A stretch of 64,000 nt of DNA from Craterostigma plantagineum (taxonomy: Eukaryota; Streptophyta; Magnoliopsida; Lamiales; Linderniaceae): contig JAPQWV010000002.1 in the NCBI GenBank assembly GCA_027422505.1, positions 22,732,501 through 22,796,500 of the forward strand. Direction: 5' to 3'. A program made the translations under genes and the position numbers. Under the pieces are notes generated by a model. It did not search any database. It was not told the origin of the DNA and saw nothing but the letters and a program-made list of their open reading frames with translations. Position 1 is the first letter of the stretch. Every line of letters begins with the position of its first letter. Of this stretch, positions 9,700-22,283 are shown one piece after another.

Positions 9700-11275
9700 G
9701 TCTCCCGTGGATCTTCATGTTTATCTTTCACAGATCCTCAGGCTTGGAGTTGGACTTTTTTCTCCCGCAGATCTTCGGAAGTCGGCGAGGAGCTAGCTTC
9801 TAGGTTCCGCGGAACTTCGCATGCCTTCATGCCAGCACGGAGCTGGATTTTTAGGTTCTGCGGTCCTTCATGTGCCAACGTGGAGCTGGGCTTTGAGGTC
9901 TCTCCGATCTTTGTACACCATTGCGGAGCTGGGCCTCTGAGTCCTTCAAATGCTCAGGCGCATGATTCGGGCTCTGTTGGACATCGGAGCGCTCCTACTA
10001 TGACAAGGACATGAGTCATAGATGGAACTGGCCCCTATCTGAAGGAGGCGGACGTTGTCTGCCTTTAGTTGGCACAGTTCCTACGGACTCCTTTTCAGCT
10101 ACCTTACCTTGCTCGAGGCCATGATCAATGAACTCCATCAGATTCGCCGCTAGGATGAGTCCTTCGATTTTATCAGGAGGTCCCCCGGCTGATGTCAGGA
10201 TCTCTTCTAGATTTGCATAGCGGTGTGAATCTTTACGGGGCCCTCGAAAGAGGTTCCCAAGGCTTCCTCCTTCTTTGCGTGACTACTCACCTTTCAACCG
10301 TTTGAGGTCCATGAGTTGGTCTCAAAGTTCCATCTCCTTTTCGGCCGTAGTGTCTTCCCTTTTTCCCGAGCGTGGCTTAGTTCTTTTCTGGAGCTCCCAG
10401 CTACCTTCGAATCTCGTGGAGGTCCGCCTGGATGTTCTGAGATCCCTTTATGACTTATCTGCACCGCCTTGCTTATCTTCATCATCTCGGACCTGTGTTT
10501 CAGGTCCTGGCCTTTCCTCAGCACGTTTGGCAGTTTTCGGAGGTCATCCTCCCCGCAGTCACTTTCTTACTTCGACTGCTCTGGGTGGATCTTGCCCATA
10601 TCTGGAGGAGGTACCTTCAGTCTTGTTCGAGGCCCTGATCAGCGAACACCACCCACATGTCCTACCATGTGGGGTCCTTTTCCATCCTTCCGTGGATCTT
10701 CATGTATCCGCCTAGGACTGGGCTTTTATCTCCCACTAACTGCCGGTGTGGGGCTGACTTCTAGGTCCAGGATCTTCGTGTGCTTGCGCGGAGCTGGCTC
10801 CTGGGTCCCCAAGATCTTCATACGTCAGCGCAGAGCTGGCCTCTGGGTCCCAAATATCTTCATGTGTCAACGCGGCGCTTGGCTTGTATCTTCCGCGGAC
10901 CTTCGGACGGCAGTGGGGAACTGTCTTCGAGATCCCACGGACCTTCATGTGCCAGTACGGAGCTTGGCTTGTATCTTCTACGGACCTTCAGACGGTAGCG
11001 GGAACTGTCATCTAGATCCCACTGATCTGCAGACTTGGTTTAGAGTTCCTTCTAGGTTCCACTGAGCTTCGCGTGCTAGCGAGGAGCTGGAAGGTCCCGA
11101 ATGTGGGGCTTCGAATCTTCATGCCAGCGCGGAGCTGGGAGGTCCTGAAGGCGGAGCTTCAGGTCTTCGTACCAGCGCAGGGCTGGGCTTTTAGGTCCTG
11201 AAGGTGGAGCTTCGGGTTTTCTTGCCAGCGCGGAGCTGGGCTTTTAGGTCCCGACGTGGGAGCTTTGGGTCTTCG
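9700..11275. repeat. Degenerate GCGCGGAGCTGGGCT repeats
   Basis: Many diverged copies of a 40-60 bp unit with CCAGCGCGGAGCTGGGCTTT and AGGTCC or ATCTTCATG spacers, densest from 10740 to 11270. They lie in what would be the leader of the minus-oriented element. No coding region recognised. Confidence 0.6.
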
Positions 11276-11533
11276 CCCTTTCCTACACTCGTCAAGGTGT
11301 GCAGACGGTCTTACGTCTCATGAGCTTCGGTTGTGCTTTGGCAGCTCCTACGGTTATGGGTCCAAATTCTTTGTCAGGGAGGGTCTTCAATCAGTTCTTT
11401 GCGTCTTTCGTCTCATCCCAGCAGAAATAAAGAAAAGAAAAAAAGGAATAAGGAATGTTGAGCACAGCTTCGCACAATATAGGCAAAATCACTCACGCCT
11501 TCAATTCCGAATTTTCCCACAGATGGCGCCATT

Positions 11534-12215
11534 TGATGTGGGGCTATCCCAATCAAAGAAATTTATATGTGGTTCGGAGAAATTTATATAGCCGGAGAAT
11601 TGATTATTACAAAGTTGTAGGGCGTGCGTAAGGTGCGTATTTATAAAGGAACTGAAAGGGACGTATTGGGATCTTAGGACGTGTTTGGGACCTATTTGGG
11701 ACGTGTTTGGGACCTATTTGGGACGTGTTTGGGACGTTGGGACGTGTTTGGGACCTGTTGGGACGTGTGGGGACGTGGTTTGGATCTTTGCAGATCCTAC
11801 GTCCACGGGCGCTCAGGAACTGTTTTTACTATACATCAACGATTTACACACTCAAACTACTTATTCCTCACATTTCTCTCCACATAAGAAAATAGCTAAT
11901 GGGACGTCAAAGATGTTGTGTTTAACGTAGAGAGAGAGTTTTCTAAGTGTTATGAAGTGTTAGAATGAGAGTGGTCTCGTGAAAATGGTGAAGTCCCCTT
12001 TATATAGGAGGCTCTTGGATATTGCCTGAAGGTACGTCCCTCGCTCCTGGATATTGCCCAGATTCCTGCTGATATGACCTCTTGGGACACTGTGATGCTA
12101 CAGAATGGCAGGCCGTCTGTCAGAGGTCACTCCTGCAACAGTTACAGCTTCTGTGCTGTCAGGGATGTCAGGCGGTTGGAGCTGGGATGTTAGAGGTCAC
12201 TCCTGCAATGGTTAC
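11534..12215 (-). mobile_element. Truncated 5' LTR of the minus-oriented LARD-type element
   Basis: Starts TGATGTGGGGCTATCCC and follows the solo LTR at 4388 base for base apart from substitutions and repeat-number changes, through GACGTGG, the hairpin (11771-11808) and a CCTTTATATAGGAGG box near 12005. Identity with the solo LTR fades after GATGTCAGGCGG (about 12175) and the Athila pol frame starts about 40 bp later, so the U3 end of this LTR was lost at the junction. Confidence 0.75.
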
Positions 12216-15200
12216 GTTTAGTATGGCAGATTCGATGAAAAAGAGTAATGAGCAAGACGATAAATGCTATTTTTTAGACGTGTTTGAGCACGACTTTCTC
12301 TTTTCCGTGCAAGGTCTGTCACAGGTCGGCGAGCAGGACATGCATACGCTTATGGTAATCGACGAGTGTGGGGAGGAGGTCGACGAGCCTATCATAGCCA
12401 TCGACGAGAGCAGCGAAGAGGACAAGGAAAAGAGCTCGGTCGAGGAACCACCGGTCCTAGGTTGAAGCCGCTGCCCGACCACTTAGAGTACGCGTTCCTT
12501 AGCAGCAACGGAGGGCTACCAGTCATCATCTCGTCGAGCCTAGACGATGGAGGGTCAGCTCTTGGATGTGTTGAAAGCGCATAAGAAGGCCTTGGCGTGG
12601 AAGACATCCGACATAAGGGGTATCAGCCCGGGCTACTACACGCATAAGATCCTCATGGAGGATGATTTTAAGCCGGTCGCTCAACGCCAAAGGCGGCTCA
12701 ACCCCAATATGAAGGACGTGGTAAAGAAGGAAGTGATCAACCTGCTAGACGCAGGGATGATCTATCCCATTTCAGACAGCGCGTGGGTCAGCCCGGTCCA
12801 AGTGGTCCCAAAGAAGGGAGGCATGACGGTCGTCACCAACGATAAGAACAAATTGATTCCGACGAAGACAGTGACTGGGTGGCGCGTCTGCATCGACTAT
12901 AGGAAGTTGAATGATGCGACAAGAAAGGATCACTTTCCTTTACCATTTATTGATCAGATGTTAGAAAAGTTAGCCGGTCACTCATTTTACTGTTTCCTAG
13001 ATGGTTTGTCAGGTTATCTACAGATCCCCATAGCACCCGGGGACCAGGAAAAGACCACGTTCACTTGCCCGTTCGGGACGTTCGCGTACCGAAGGATGCC
13101 GTTCGGCCTCTGCAATGCCCCAGCCACCTTTCAGCGATGCATGATGGCCATATTCGACGAACTGGTAGGTGAGGTAATGGAGGTATTTATGGACGATTTT
13201 TCTGTTTTCGGGTCGTCATTCGATGTGTGTCTATCGAATCTGAAACTCGTACTCGCACGATGCAAGGAGACAAACTTGGCACTTAATTGGGAAAAGTGCC
13301 ATTTCATGGTTCGAGAGGGTATAGTTCTCGGTCACAAGATCTCCTCTAAAGGAATCGAAGTGGATCGAGCTAAGTTAGAGACGATAGAAAAAATGCATGT
13401 TCCCTCGAACGTGAAGTCGATTAGGAGCTTTCTAGGACATGCAGGGTTTTATCGTAGGTTTATTAAAGATTTTTCTAAGATCGCAAGACCATGTCTAGGT
13501 TGCTAGAAAAAGATGCCCCGTTCGATTTTAACGACGAGTGCTTGCATGCTTTCAATTTACTTAAGGAACGACTTATCGCATCACCTATTATGGTCGCCCC
13601 CGACTGGCGGCTGCCCTTTGAACTAATGTGCGATGCTAGTGACTATGCAGTTGGGGCATTGTTAGGGCAGCGTAAGGAGAACCATTTCAGGCCGATCTAC
13701 TATGTGAGTAAGACGTTAAACGCAGCCCAGGCCAATTACACGACCACCGAAAAGGAGCTGTTGGCCGTCGTGTTTGCTTTCGACAAGTTCAGGTCATATT
13801 TTATCCTATCCAAAGTTATTATTTTTACTGACCATTCTGCTCTTAAGTACTTGTTAGCAAAGCCCGACGCCAAGCCACGGCTAATCAGATTGATCCTACT
13901 ACTGCAAGAGTTCAATATAGAGATCCGGAACAAGAAGGGTGCGGAGAACCTAGCGGCGGATCACCTCTCTCGACTGGAGGAGTCCGAAATATACCACAAG
14001 GACGGAAGGCCGATACAAGATAGGTTCCCAGACGAGCATCTTTACTCGATACAGGTGGTAAGTGACGATACTCCCTGGTTTGCAGATTACGCTAACTATC
14101 TTGTTGCGAGGGTCCTACCAAAGGAGTACACCAGTCAGCAAAAGAAGAAATTCTTTTCTGATTTGAAGTACTACTTTTGGGAAGACCCATATCTTTTCAG
14201 GCGCTGTGCAAACCAGGTGATACGACGATGCGTTGCCGCTCCAGAGACGACACAGATCCTGAGGCACTGCCACAATGGACCGACCGGAGGGCATTACGCA
14301 GCCAACAGAACCGCCCAGAAGGTGTTGGAAAGCGGATTCTACTGGCCCACGATATTCAAGGACGCCCAAAGGTACGTTGACACTTGTGATCAGTGTCAGC
14401 GCGCAGGTAATCTCTCGAAACGCGACGAAATGCCCCAGAACTTCATCCTAGTTTGTGAAATTTTCGACGTTTGGGGTATAGATTTTATGGGACCATTCCC
14501 TAGCTCGTACAATAATAAGTACATCCTAGTTGCGGTCGATTATGTGTCTAAATGGGCGGAGGCGCAAGCCTTACCCACGAACAACGCTAGGGTAGTCGTT
14601 AGATTTCTTCGAGCATTGTTTTCACGTTTTGGGGCGCCTAGGTGCATTATTAGTGATAGGGGTACACATTTCTGTAACACCTAGTTTGCACGCACGTTAG
14701 AACGTTATGGTGTTAGACACAGCCTATCCAGCCGTTACCACCCCCAAGCTAGTGGTCAAGTAGAAGTAGTGAACCGTGAGTTGAAGCGCATTCTAGAAAA
14801 AACTATAGATGGGAATCGACGGGAATGGGCGAATAAGCTTAATGACGCACTTTGGGCTTATAGGACTGCGTATAAGACACCAATAGGCACTACACCGTAT
14901 AGATTGGTCTACGGGAAGGCATGCCACCTCCCCGTAGAAATCGAACATAAAGCCTATTGGGCAATCAAGTCATTGGACATGGATTTGGGGAAAGCCGGCG
15001 GAAAGCGGCAGCTCCAAATTAATGAACTTGATGAATGGCGTTTATCAGCTTATGATAACGCTAGAATGTATAAGGAGCGTTCAAAAGCCTACCATGATAG
15101 CAAAATTAGGCACAGACGAGAATTTCAAGAAGGGGACCAAGTCCTCCTCTTTAATTCTCGACTTAGGCTTTTTCCTGGCAAGCTTAGATCACGTTGGTCA

Positions 15201-15356
15201 GGACCGTTCACTGTCACTCGTGTTTTCTCATATGGTACTGTTGAGATTTCAGGTATGGGACAGGGCACTTTCAAGGTGAACGGGCATCGTTTGAAGCATT
15301 ACCATGGAGGCGAGGAAGACTTGAGCGACAAGGAGGTTTTATACCTCGACTTCTAG
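12216..15356 (+). pseudogene. Athila pol: reverse transcriptase, RNase H, integrase (frameshifted)
   Basis: Linker (LKPLPDHLEYAFL, ISSSLDD) lies at 12466-12546. Reverse transcriptase is 12547-13500: MIYPISDSAWVSPVQVVPKK, WRVCIDYRKLN, LDGLSGYLQIPI, and FMDDFSVF with the catalytic Asp pair. RNase H starts at 13491 with [14 protein letters not shown] and [12 protein letters not shown]. Integrase has [10 protein letters not shown]...CDQC zinc finger, then [17 protein letters not shown] and EVVNRELK for D-D-E, and ends at [11 protein letters not shown]. Lesions: one-base shifts near 12460 and 12546, another at about 13490, and an in-frame TAG at 14682-14684. The sequence is otherwise well preserved, suggesting moderate age. 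Confidence 0.92.
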
Positions 15357-16325
15357 ACAGCATAAAAGAGTAGGAGGTACGTCAGGCTGAGACGTTAAAA
15401 GAACCGCTTCTTGGGAGGCAACCCAGGTATTTTTATTTATGTTTTAAGCATTTAAAAAAAATAAAGCATTTTAAAATCTACAACTATATATTAAATTAAA
15501 TAAACAAAAACAATAATAATAAAAACATTAAAATTTTAAATTATAATAAATTTATTTCGAATATTGAGGATGGATACAGCGCAGAGTCTAGAGACGAGAT
15601 AGGAATGATAGTTTTACTTCATAAAAGATGGTTACAATACCATTACAACGTGTGAAGGTCCAACACAAAAGCAAATTAAAACTGCGAATAACGCAAAAGA
15701 CAGAACAATAGTTTATTTTGCTTCATAAGGGCGGTTACACACAAGTGCACCTTGTGATAACCCAACACACAAAAGCAAGTAGAACTCCAAACAGACCCAA
15801 AAGCAGAGCAAGGTAGAGTGATAGCGTATCTAAATTATGACGAATCCTTGCATATTCTTCACTCTCATTCTCACGCTCTTGCTGCTGTCCCCAATTCATA
15901 GTGACTAGCTAACTCTGAATATCGAAAATAAGATTGTTGAAGACGTGGGATTTATGGTAGATGGTGATATTGTGTTGTTCTACCAATGTCTATTTATAGG
16001 CATGAATGACACAAAAATATCACTATCATACCCGACAAATCCATTAAATGATACAGACGAATTTTTGACTTGGAAGATTTGACGCCGCGTGAGAAAGTGA
16101 TATTTCCCTTGTCGATTATCAGATTTTTCCTCGCGCAAATCATTCTCGAAAAATTCGTCGATTGCGTGTCAATCATAGTTAAAATATATATTAAATAATA
16201 ATCATAATACTCTCAAAAAAAATAAAAAAAAAACCTTCATTCACGGCCATTTGCACAAAAGCCACGGCCATGAATGTCATGAGTTAACTCACTGCCGTGA
16301 ACACAAGCGGGAAACTTAAAAAAAA

Positions 16326-16377
<52 letters not shown>

Positions 16378-17598
16378 TAATAATAAACTAAAGTCACGGC
16401 CTATAACTAAAGAGTCACGGCCGCGACACGAAAAGGCTAAGCAACTGTCCCAAGTCACGGCTTGGTGAACAACAATTCACGGCCGTGACATCGCGGGCTA
16501 CTTAAAAAATAATAATAATAATAATAAAATATATATATAATAATAAATAATAAATAATAATATAATAAAATATATATATATATATATAAATAAAAAAATA
16601 AAAAAATAAAAAAATAAAAATAAAAATAAGATATTCACGGCCTGTGTCTCATGAGTCACGGCCGTGACTTAGGAAACTTAACTCAGTGCCAGTATTCACG
16701 GCCAATGACTTCAGTGTCACGGCCATGAATTTGGCGAAGTAAACTTTTCTGTTCGCAGTCACGGCCAGTGTATCAACATTCATGACCGTGAATGTTACGA
16801 TTTACACTCTAAAAGTACCTTTCCGCCATTATCTTCTTCCATTTCACACACACAAAAAAAAATAATAAAAAAAGAAAACAATCGACGATCGACCAATTCT
16901 CATCTAATCACCCTCCAAAAACACTAACTCTTTGCACCACTGTCGAACACACTCCGGCGACACCAACGAAAAACACAAACCCACACTCTAAACTCGAAAA
17001 ATCAACAGGTATACACTCGTCACCCTACCTTTCGAATTAAGGGCGATTTTCCATTTTGTGTCCGAATTTTGGTGTTTACATTGCTCTCTCATGCTACATT
17101 TATGCTATAAACGTGTTGGGCTTGACGGATTTGTAGTTTTCGTGCGTTAATTTCGATTTTGGGTGAGGAACCCTAATTTTAAAATTTGGGGCTTATCAAA
17201 TTTAGGCCAGTATGGTGTTTGTCTTGCTCTTTTACGATTAAAAACATGCTAATAACACCATGGGTTGGCTAAATTGGTTCATTTCATCCATCAATTTTCA
17301 ATTTGGGACCAATAACACTAATTGCGTAATTTGGGGATTTTCGAAAATTGTTGACGAAATTGGTTGCTTTCACTGGGCTATACAGCGTTGATTACTCGTC
17401 TGAAGTCGAAGAGTGTGCTTGGTTGATCGAATTTTGCTACTAGCAGGAGTATTTTAGTATGTCTATTATGTGTTCGAATGCCGGTTTGAATGTTCATATG
17501 TTCTTGCTTTAGCATTGTGAATTTTGTCGCTACGTTGGTCGAGTCGAGCTGTGTTGATTATCGTTTTCTCGCCACTAACATTTGGACTTCTAGGTACT
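15357..17598 (+). other. Athila pol-to-env spacer with microsatellites and CACGGCC motifs
   Basis: No gene. Contains an (AAT)n run at about 16336-16390, mixed TA/AAT runs at about 16508-16620, and from 16240 to 16790 a cluster of CACGGCC(A/G)TGA-type motifs spaced irregularly. The segment 16800-17590 looks like a 5' untranslated leader of the env-like ORF, with several pyrimidine tracts that could be splice acceptors. Confidence 0.6.
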
Positions 17599-18921
17599 AT
17601 GGGTAGAAGCCGCTCCTCTGCATCAACGAGTCGTCCACGTCGAGGCCAAGGCACGAGCTGCACGATGTCATTGCTAGAATCTATGGAGCAGTTTGACGAT
17701 GAGACGCACCAAGCCCGTTACAACCGGCTAAAGGACACGCAATTCATTCTGACTGATCAGATTGATCAAGAGACGCTGGCGAAGTATCACATCGACCAGC
17801 AAGTGGCGGGGTACATGTCCCTAAGTGGCTGGCTCGAATTCTTTCAAATTGACGAGCCGGCGTACAAGGAGCTGACCCTAGTGTTCCTCTCCACCTTCTC
17901 TTTTGACGAATACGGGCGCAATGGAGTTAAGTTCAGGGCGTTTAATGAGGAGCACGCAGTTGATAAAGACGCTATTTGCCGGGCGCTTGGATTGAGGGTA
18001 CCATATTTTGGGCGCCAGGGGCCATTCCCAGACGGATATTATAAGGAGTACCTTCAGAATCCGATCGCCAGAACTGTTGGGCTGAACTCGCGCGACCCGG
18101 CGAACCTGCCTTTAGTGTGAAGACCTCGTAGGCGTCTTCACTCAGGAGCCCTGCCCTGCGCTACATCCACCGTTTGCTTTCGACCTCGGCTCGCACCTAG
18201 GGGTGACTCGCACGGCGCGATTGGACTTCGTGATCTATTCTATTTGGTGAAGATGCAGCGTGGTCAACTGGTGCACTTAGGGTTAGGCATGGCCTACGCC
18301 TTCAGCGCCCAAGCTGATGTTCGTAGTCACGGGAAGATCGTCGTGGGGCCATTTGTTACGAAGGTTATCAAGGGGCTTAACTTGTGGCCAGAAAATCCCC
18401 CAGAGATGGCGATAGTGGGTGGGCGAAACCTGGTGAACGAGGATATGATGCTGAAGATGAAGATGCTGATCAAAGCGCCGAACTGGTCCCGCTCAAACAA
18501 GGTTTACGTCTGGCACGAGGTCTATCGTGGGCAGACGAACCTGGGCGCCGAATTCCCCGAGCCACTAGAAATTGAGGGTGTGGAACCAGTCCCGGTCCAT
18601 TCAGACACTGTCGGACCTTCCCATTCTTCCGGCTATCACGAGGGCGAGTCATCAGGGGTCGCTACTTACGCGTCAGTCGCAGACTTCCAAACATTGCGCC
18701 AAGAAATGCTACGCTACAACGAGGAGGCCATTCGAGGCGATGAAGAGACGCGACGGCGCCAGGAAGAGTATGAGAGTCGAAACGAGGAAGCCCACCGACG
18801 CTACCGCGAGGAGCAACAGCGCTATGAGCAGGCCCTTAAAGCCATGGATGACGCGGTCAGGCGATCACAGGAGTCACTGGCGTTCCTTCGCCCTCGGCAA
18901 CCCTCACCACCACCACCTTAG
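17599..18921 (+). pseudogene. Athila env-like ORF (broken)
   Basis: Athila elements carry an extra ORF after pol, called env-like because of its position; its function is not established. The ATG at 17599 opens MGRSRSS, followed by a Ser/Arg-rich start, the central block with LTLVFLSTFSFDEYG and FRAFNEEHAVDKDAICRALG, which matches the ATHILA ORF family, then (18244-18921) QRGQLVHLGLGMAYAF and GPFVTKVIKGL. The C-terminal third is a long Glu/Arg-rich coiled coil ending in a Pro run. A TGA at 18118-18120 and a frame change near 18200 split it. I see no signal peptide or transmembrane segment in the readable part. Confidence 0.75.
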
Positions 18922-20524
18922 TTTTCGACTTCAGTTGGGATATTTCTTGTGTAATACACTTTGTGTGTTTGGTCTAGTCAATCAGACATTGATGATTATG
19001 ACTCGTTTTGCTGTTTACTTCTTATTTCCATCGTGTGTTTAATTTTCTTTTTGGTGTTTTCAGGAAACATGTCACAATTTACGCCACTACAACCCAAATT
19101 ATTCACAATGGGTGCAGCAACCATGTTCAAATTCATCAAATGCTGAGGCAGGACCACGCTATTTTTCAGGGGAGTCACGTTTTTTTCAACTTCTTTTACT
19201 TTCCTGTTATTTATTTTACACGTTGAGGACAACGTGCATCTTAAGTGTTGGGAGGGAGAATTTTGTTGGGATTTTGTTGGAAAGTTACGTGACAATTTTT
19301 ATGATGCGTTGTGGTTTTTGAATTTAAAGAAGTCTGGCATGATTGTTTGCGTTCATCTCAATGTGGATTGCATATTAGGGAGTCTAGTGAGCGATAAAGA
19401 CATGCATCAGTGATTTAATCTTTTCAGCATGAATAGATATAGTGCTACTTTGAGAGATTCACACACATAACCCATGTTCCGTTGTGAGAGTTTGAGCTGA
19501 CGAGCTTTTGCTCATTTTCTTGGTTGTGTGAGTAGTGCATAATTTACGTCTCTCTAGAACTTGCTCGTTTGATACGCATTGAAATTGCTTATAGTATGTT
19601 TTGTATGAATATGACGAAGGCATTAGGAAATAAGTCCACGGCCAAAGTTTCCGACCACGACTGATCACCGTAGTTAACCACTTTGTGCCTAAGCCTTTTT
19701 ATTTCTTAAAAACCTCGTATATCATGACCCTCTGACCTAAATAAGCCTCCAGAGATCATCTGAACCCGAGTTAAGCGGAAGTGAAGGTTGAATGTCAAAG
19801 TCGAAAAGCGAGTCGGATGACCCGACAACTCCGAGACAATGCCGAAAGCAGTGGAGAACGCCTCAATATGAAAAAAAGACTGAAAAAAAAGAGAAAAAGC
19901 GAAGTGGAACGAGGATAAGCTGTTGCGAAAAGAAAGAAAAAGAACCTTTCCTTTGATAATCTTTCGGTCTCGTGAATTCCTCATCATCCCCTCATTTCGA
20001 ACTTGGAAGAAGAAAGGTTTAGTGGAACGCAGCATAAATAAGAGAAATATGAAGACGGCATAATCAAAAGGGTTGATCCTGACGCGCTTTAGACACATGA
20101 AGACCGACACGACTACTACTCATATGTGATTCCACTATCACCTCATTACTATCTGAACCCATTTAACCTGGAAAAGACCTTCCGATTCATGCTCACTGCT
20201 TTAAGTAGTAGACGTGTGATTGACTTGCAAGCATATGGTTTAGACTAGATTATTGCATGAATTGAGCGATTCACCGATTTTTTAGCCTATACACTAAGTG
20301 ATCTGAGTGAATCCCTGCGAGGTGTGGATCTCGATTAATAGTGCTACGAAAATTCGTGTCGATAAGTGCTGATTATTGTTGTAGTGTCCATAATTGCTTG
20401 CTTAATTCCATTTTGTGTTTTCCATCTGCGTTGGTGAATTGTGAATGGTCATGCCACTATCTTGTTACCTTTTCTTGCTTCTAATTTGCTTGAGGACAAG
20501 CAAAAGCTTAAGTGTGGGGAAGTT
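18922..20524 (+). other. Athila 3' untranslated region with polypurine tract
   Basis: Non-coding downstream part of the element. It ends in GAGGACAAGCAAAAGC and a purine-rich AGTGTGGGGAAGT (about 20511-20524) that abuts the LTR and is the likely plus-strand primer. A 134-codon open frame on the minus strand (19706-20110) has no recognisable features and is probably chance. Confidence 0.6.
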
Positions 20525-22283
20525 TGATAAACGTATTTTAATACGTTTATTGTTATGTTTATTTGGGTTATAGTGGTTTATTTTTGGTCATTTCATGCAT
20601 TTATTGGCTCCATTTACACCCATTTAAATATTGTAGGACCTTCGAACGGTTATCGAGCGAAAAGGAACGAAAAGGAGGCGAAAACGGCGCGAAAAGGACC
20701 AAGTATGAAGCTATCAGGTCAAGCTCACGGCCGTGAATCACCTCGCATGAGGCCGTGAACATGGGCAGTGAGCTTAGGAAGACAAAAGCCAACAGGGTCA
20801 CAGTCGTGACCCATCATGCAATTAGTCGTGAACGTGGGCAGAGAGTCAGAGAAGATGAGTTCACGGCCGTGAGCCTTTGTGCGAATGGCCGTGATCTCGG
20901 CAGACACAAGGAGGAAGTTCACTGTCCCTAGTCACGGCCGTGACACCTCATGCAAGATACCGTGAACTACAACAGAGAGTTAGAGAAGAATTGTTCACGG
21001 CCGTGACACTTTGCGCGAAGGGCCGCGACACTTTGTGCGAAGGGCCGTGACTTGCGGCAGAGAGTCCAACAAAGTAAATTTATAATCTTCACGGCCATGA
21101 CTTCCGATGCAAGTGGCCGTGACTGACACCAGAGAGTCAAGTTTTAGGGTTTAAGCCGCCGTCACGGCCGTGAAGCATGTTGCACGAGGCCGTGACTCAT
21201 GCCAGAAAGTCAAGAAATAGGATTTTAAGCCGCCTTCACGGCCGTGAGGGCCCGTTAAGAGGCCGTGAACGTGCCAAATTTCAGGGTTTTAGCCCTATTT
21301 TCGAAGCATAAAAGGGAGGCTCTTCTCAGAACTAAAAAAGAACTTGATAGAGACGAAAATCTAGGGAAAAGAAGAGGAGGAAGAACACTAGAAGCAACCC
21401 GTGATTCGGAGAAGCTCAAGGGACGATCCAACAACGAAGCCACGCTCATTCGATCGAGGAACGAGAGCTCCACCTCAGAAACGCCATATTCACTTCTTAG
21501 GGAAGTCTTTATGAGTTCTCTATCATCGTTTCCTTTAAATCTCGTTGTTGTTATGCTAATATAAGTAGCTAAAACTCTAGTGTGTTTGGGAGTAGATGAA
21601 CGTTGGGTTATGTCGTTGTTAAGGCGTAGGATAATCGTGAACACGTGTATTCGACTATTTATCGTTCTATGACATTGCTTATTTGTCTCAATTTGTCTAT
21701 GTGTTGATATGAATGTATGTACATCGTTTAGGGAGACAGCTAAATAACGATTAGACCGTTCATAGATGTTAGGATTCGAGTATAGGGTGAGAGCAAATAC
21801 TCGATCCTCGCCGTCTAGTAATCGCTAAATTTAGATTCCCACCAACGTTTAGGGCGACAGAAAATCCGGGAGTGGGTATGAAATTACTGCGATTTAGTCG
21901 ATAATCACGTAGGAGCGATATTCCGTAGCCTTAGCGACAGGACCCAGCAGGATTTGAATCCCGAACACATATTTGTCGTCCAAAGTAACTCGTACTATCT
22001 CTATTTGTGTTTCCTTATTCTTCTGTTTCATTAGGTTGCTCTATTAAATTAGTTCGTAGTATAAACGAATCTCATCATTTTATTTAGGCTAAATATCGAG
22101 TCGATAGGTCAATACTAGTAATCAATTTATTCCTCGTGTTCGATACTCTGATATTCACTATAGCTATATTACAACGATATGTACACTGCCTATCGCGCGT
22201 GATTCTAGTTATAATATATTCGTTTTAATTATTACTTGACGTACTCGCACGAACCTTTATTTAAACATACACGCACGCGATCA
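20525..22283 (+). mobile_element. Athila 3' LTR
   Basis: Starts with TGATAAACGTATTTTAATAC, the usual Athila LTR opening with an inverted ACGTATTTTAATACGT core, behind the polypurine tract. It contains the CACGGCCGTGA repeat block (20725-21275) and an unrelated 3' half with CGTTTAGGG(A/C)GACAG repeated at about 21727 and 21847. The 5' LTR is absent, so the length cannot be verified. Confidence 0.7.
20725..21275. repeat. CACGGCCGTGA palindromic repeat block in the Athila LTR
   Basis: Units of about 65-75 bp, each with one perfect or near-perfect TCACGGCCGTGA palindrome, then a GGCCGTGA half-site, then a GGCAGAGAGTC-type tail. Six perfect palindromes are visible (near 20728, 20862, 20933, 20995, 21163 and 21238). 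Related half-sites occur in the pol-env spacer (16240-16790). Confidence 0.8.

Larger units (their letters stand above)
5668..12215 (-). mobile_element. Remnant of a large LTR retroelement (LARD/gypsy type), minus-oriented
   Basis: Right boundary: a truncated LTR at 11534-12215, homologous to the solo LTR at 4388-5475. Next to it, at about 11514-11531, the minus strand reads TGGCGCCATCTGTGGG, the primer-binding-site type common in plant gypsy and LARD elements. Left boundary: a polypurine tract (5714-5729) and a 46-bp LTR fragment. The roughly 5.8 kb interior has no recognisable protease, reverse transcriptase or integrase; it has minisatellites, degenerate tandem repeats, a coiled-coil-like remnant reading on plus (about 5920-6870) and a complete Cassandra TRIM (7120-8126). 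The contradiction between LTR polarity (minus) and the plus-strand coding remnant is unresolved. Confidence 0.55.
12216..22283 (+). mobile_element. Athila-lineage Ty3/gypsy element, 5' truncated
   Basis: The order pol, spacer, env-like ORF, 3' LTR is the Athila layout. The 5' LTR, primer-binding site, gag and protease are missing; the element begins inside pol at the broken LTR of another element. Just after pol, 15409-15425 has CTTGGGAGGCAACCCA, a sequence I know as a hallmark downstream of Athila pol. The 3' LTR begins TGATAAACGTATTTTAATAC at 20525, directly behind a purine-rich tract (GTGTGGGGAAGT). Its end near 22283 (GCGATCA) merges with the next truncated copia element, so the right limit is approximate. 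Confidence 0.82.

Noticed and set aside
19706..20110. 134-codon ORF antisense to the Athila 3' region
   Set aside because: No domain, Phe/Ser-rich composition from purine-rich DNA; no promoter seen, unlike the antisense ORF at 44419.
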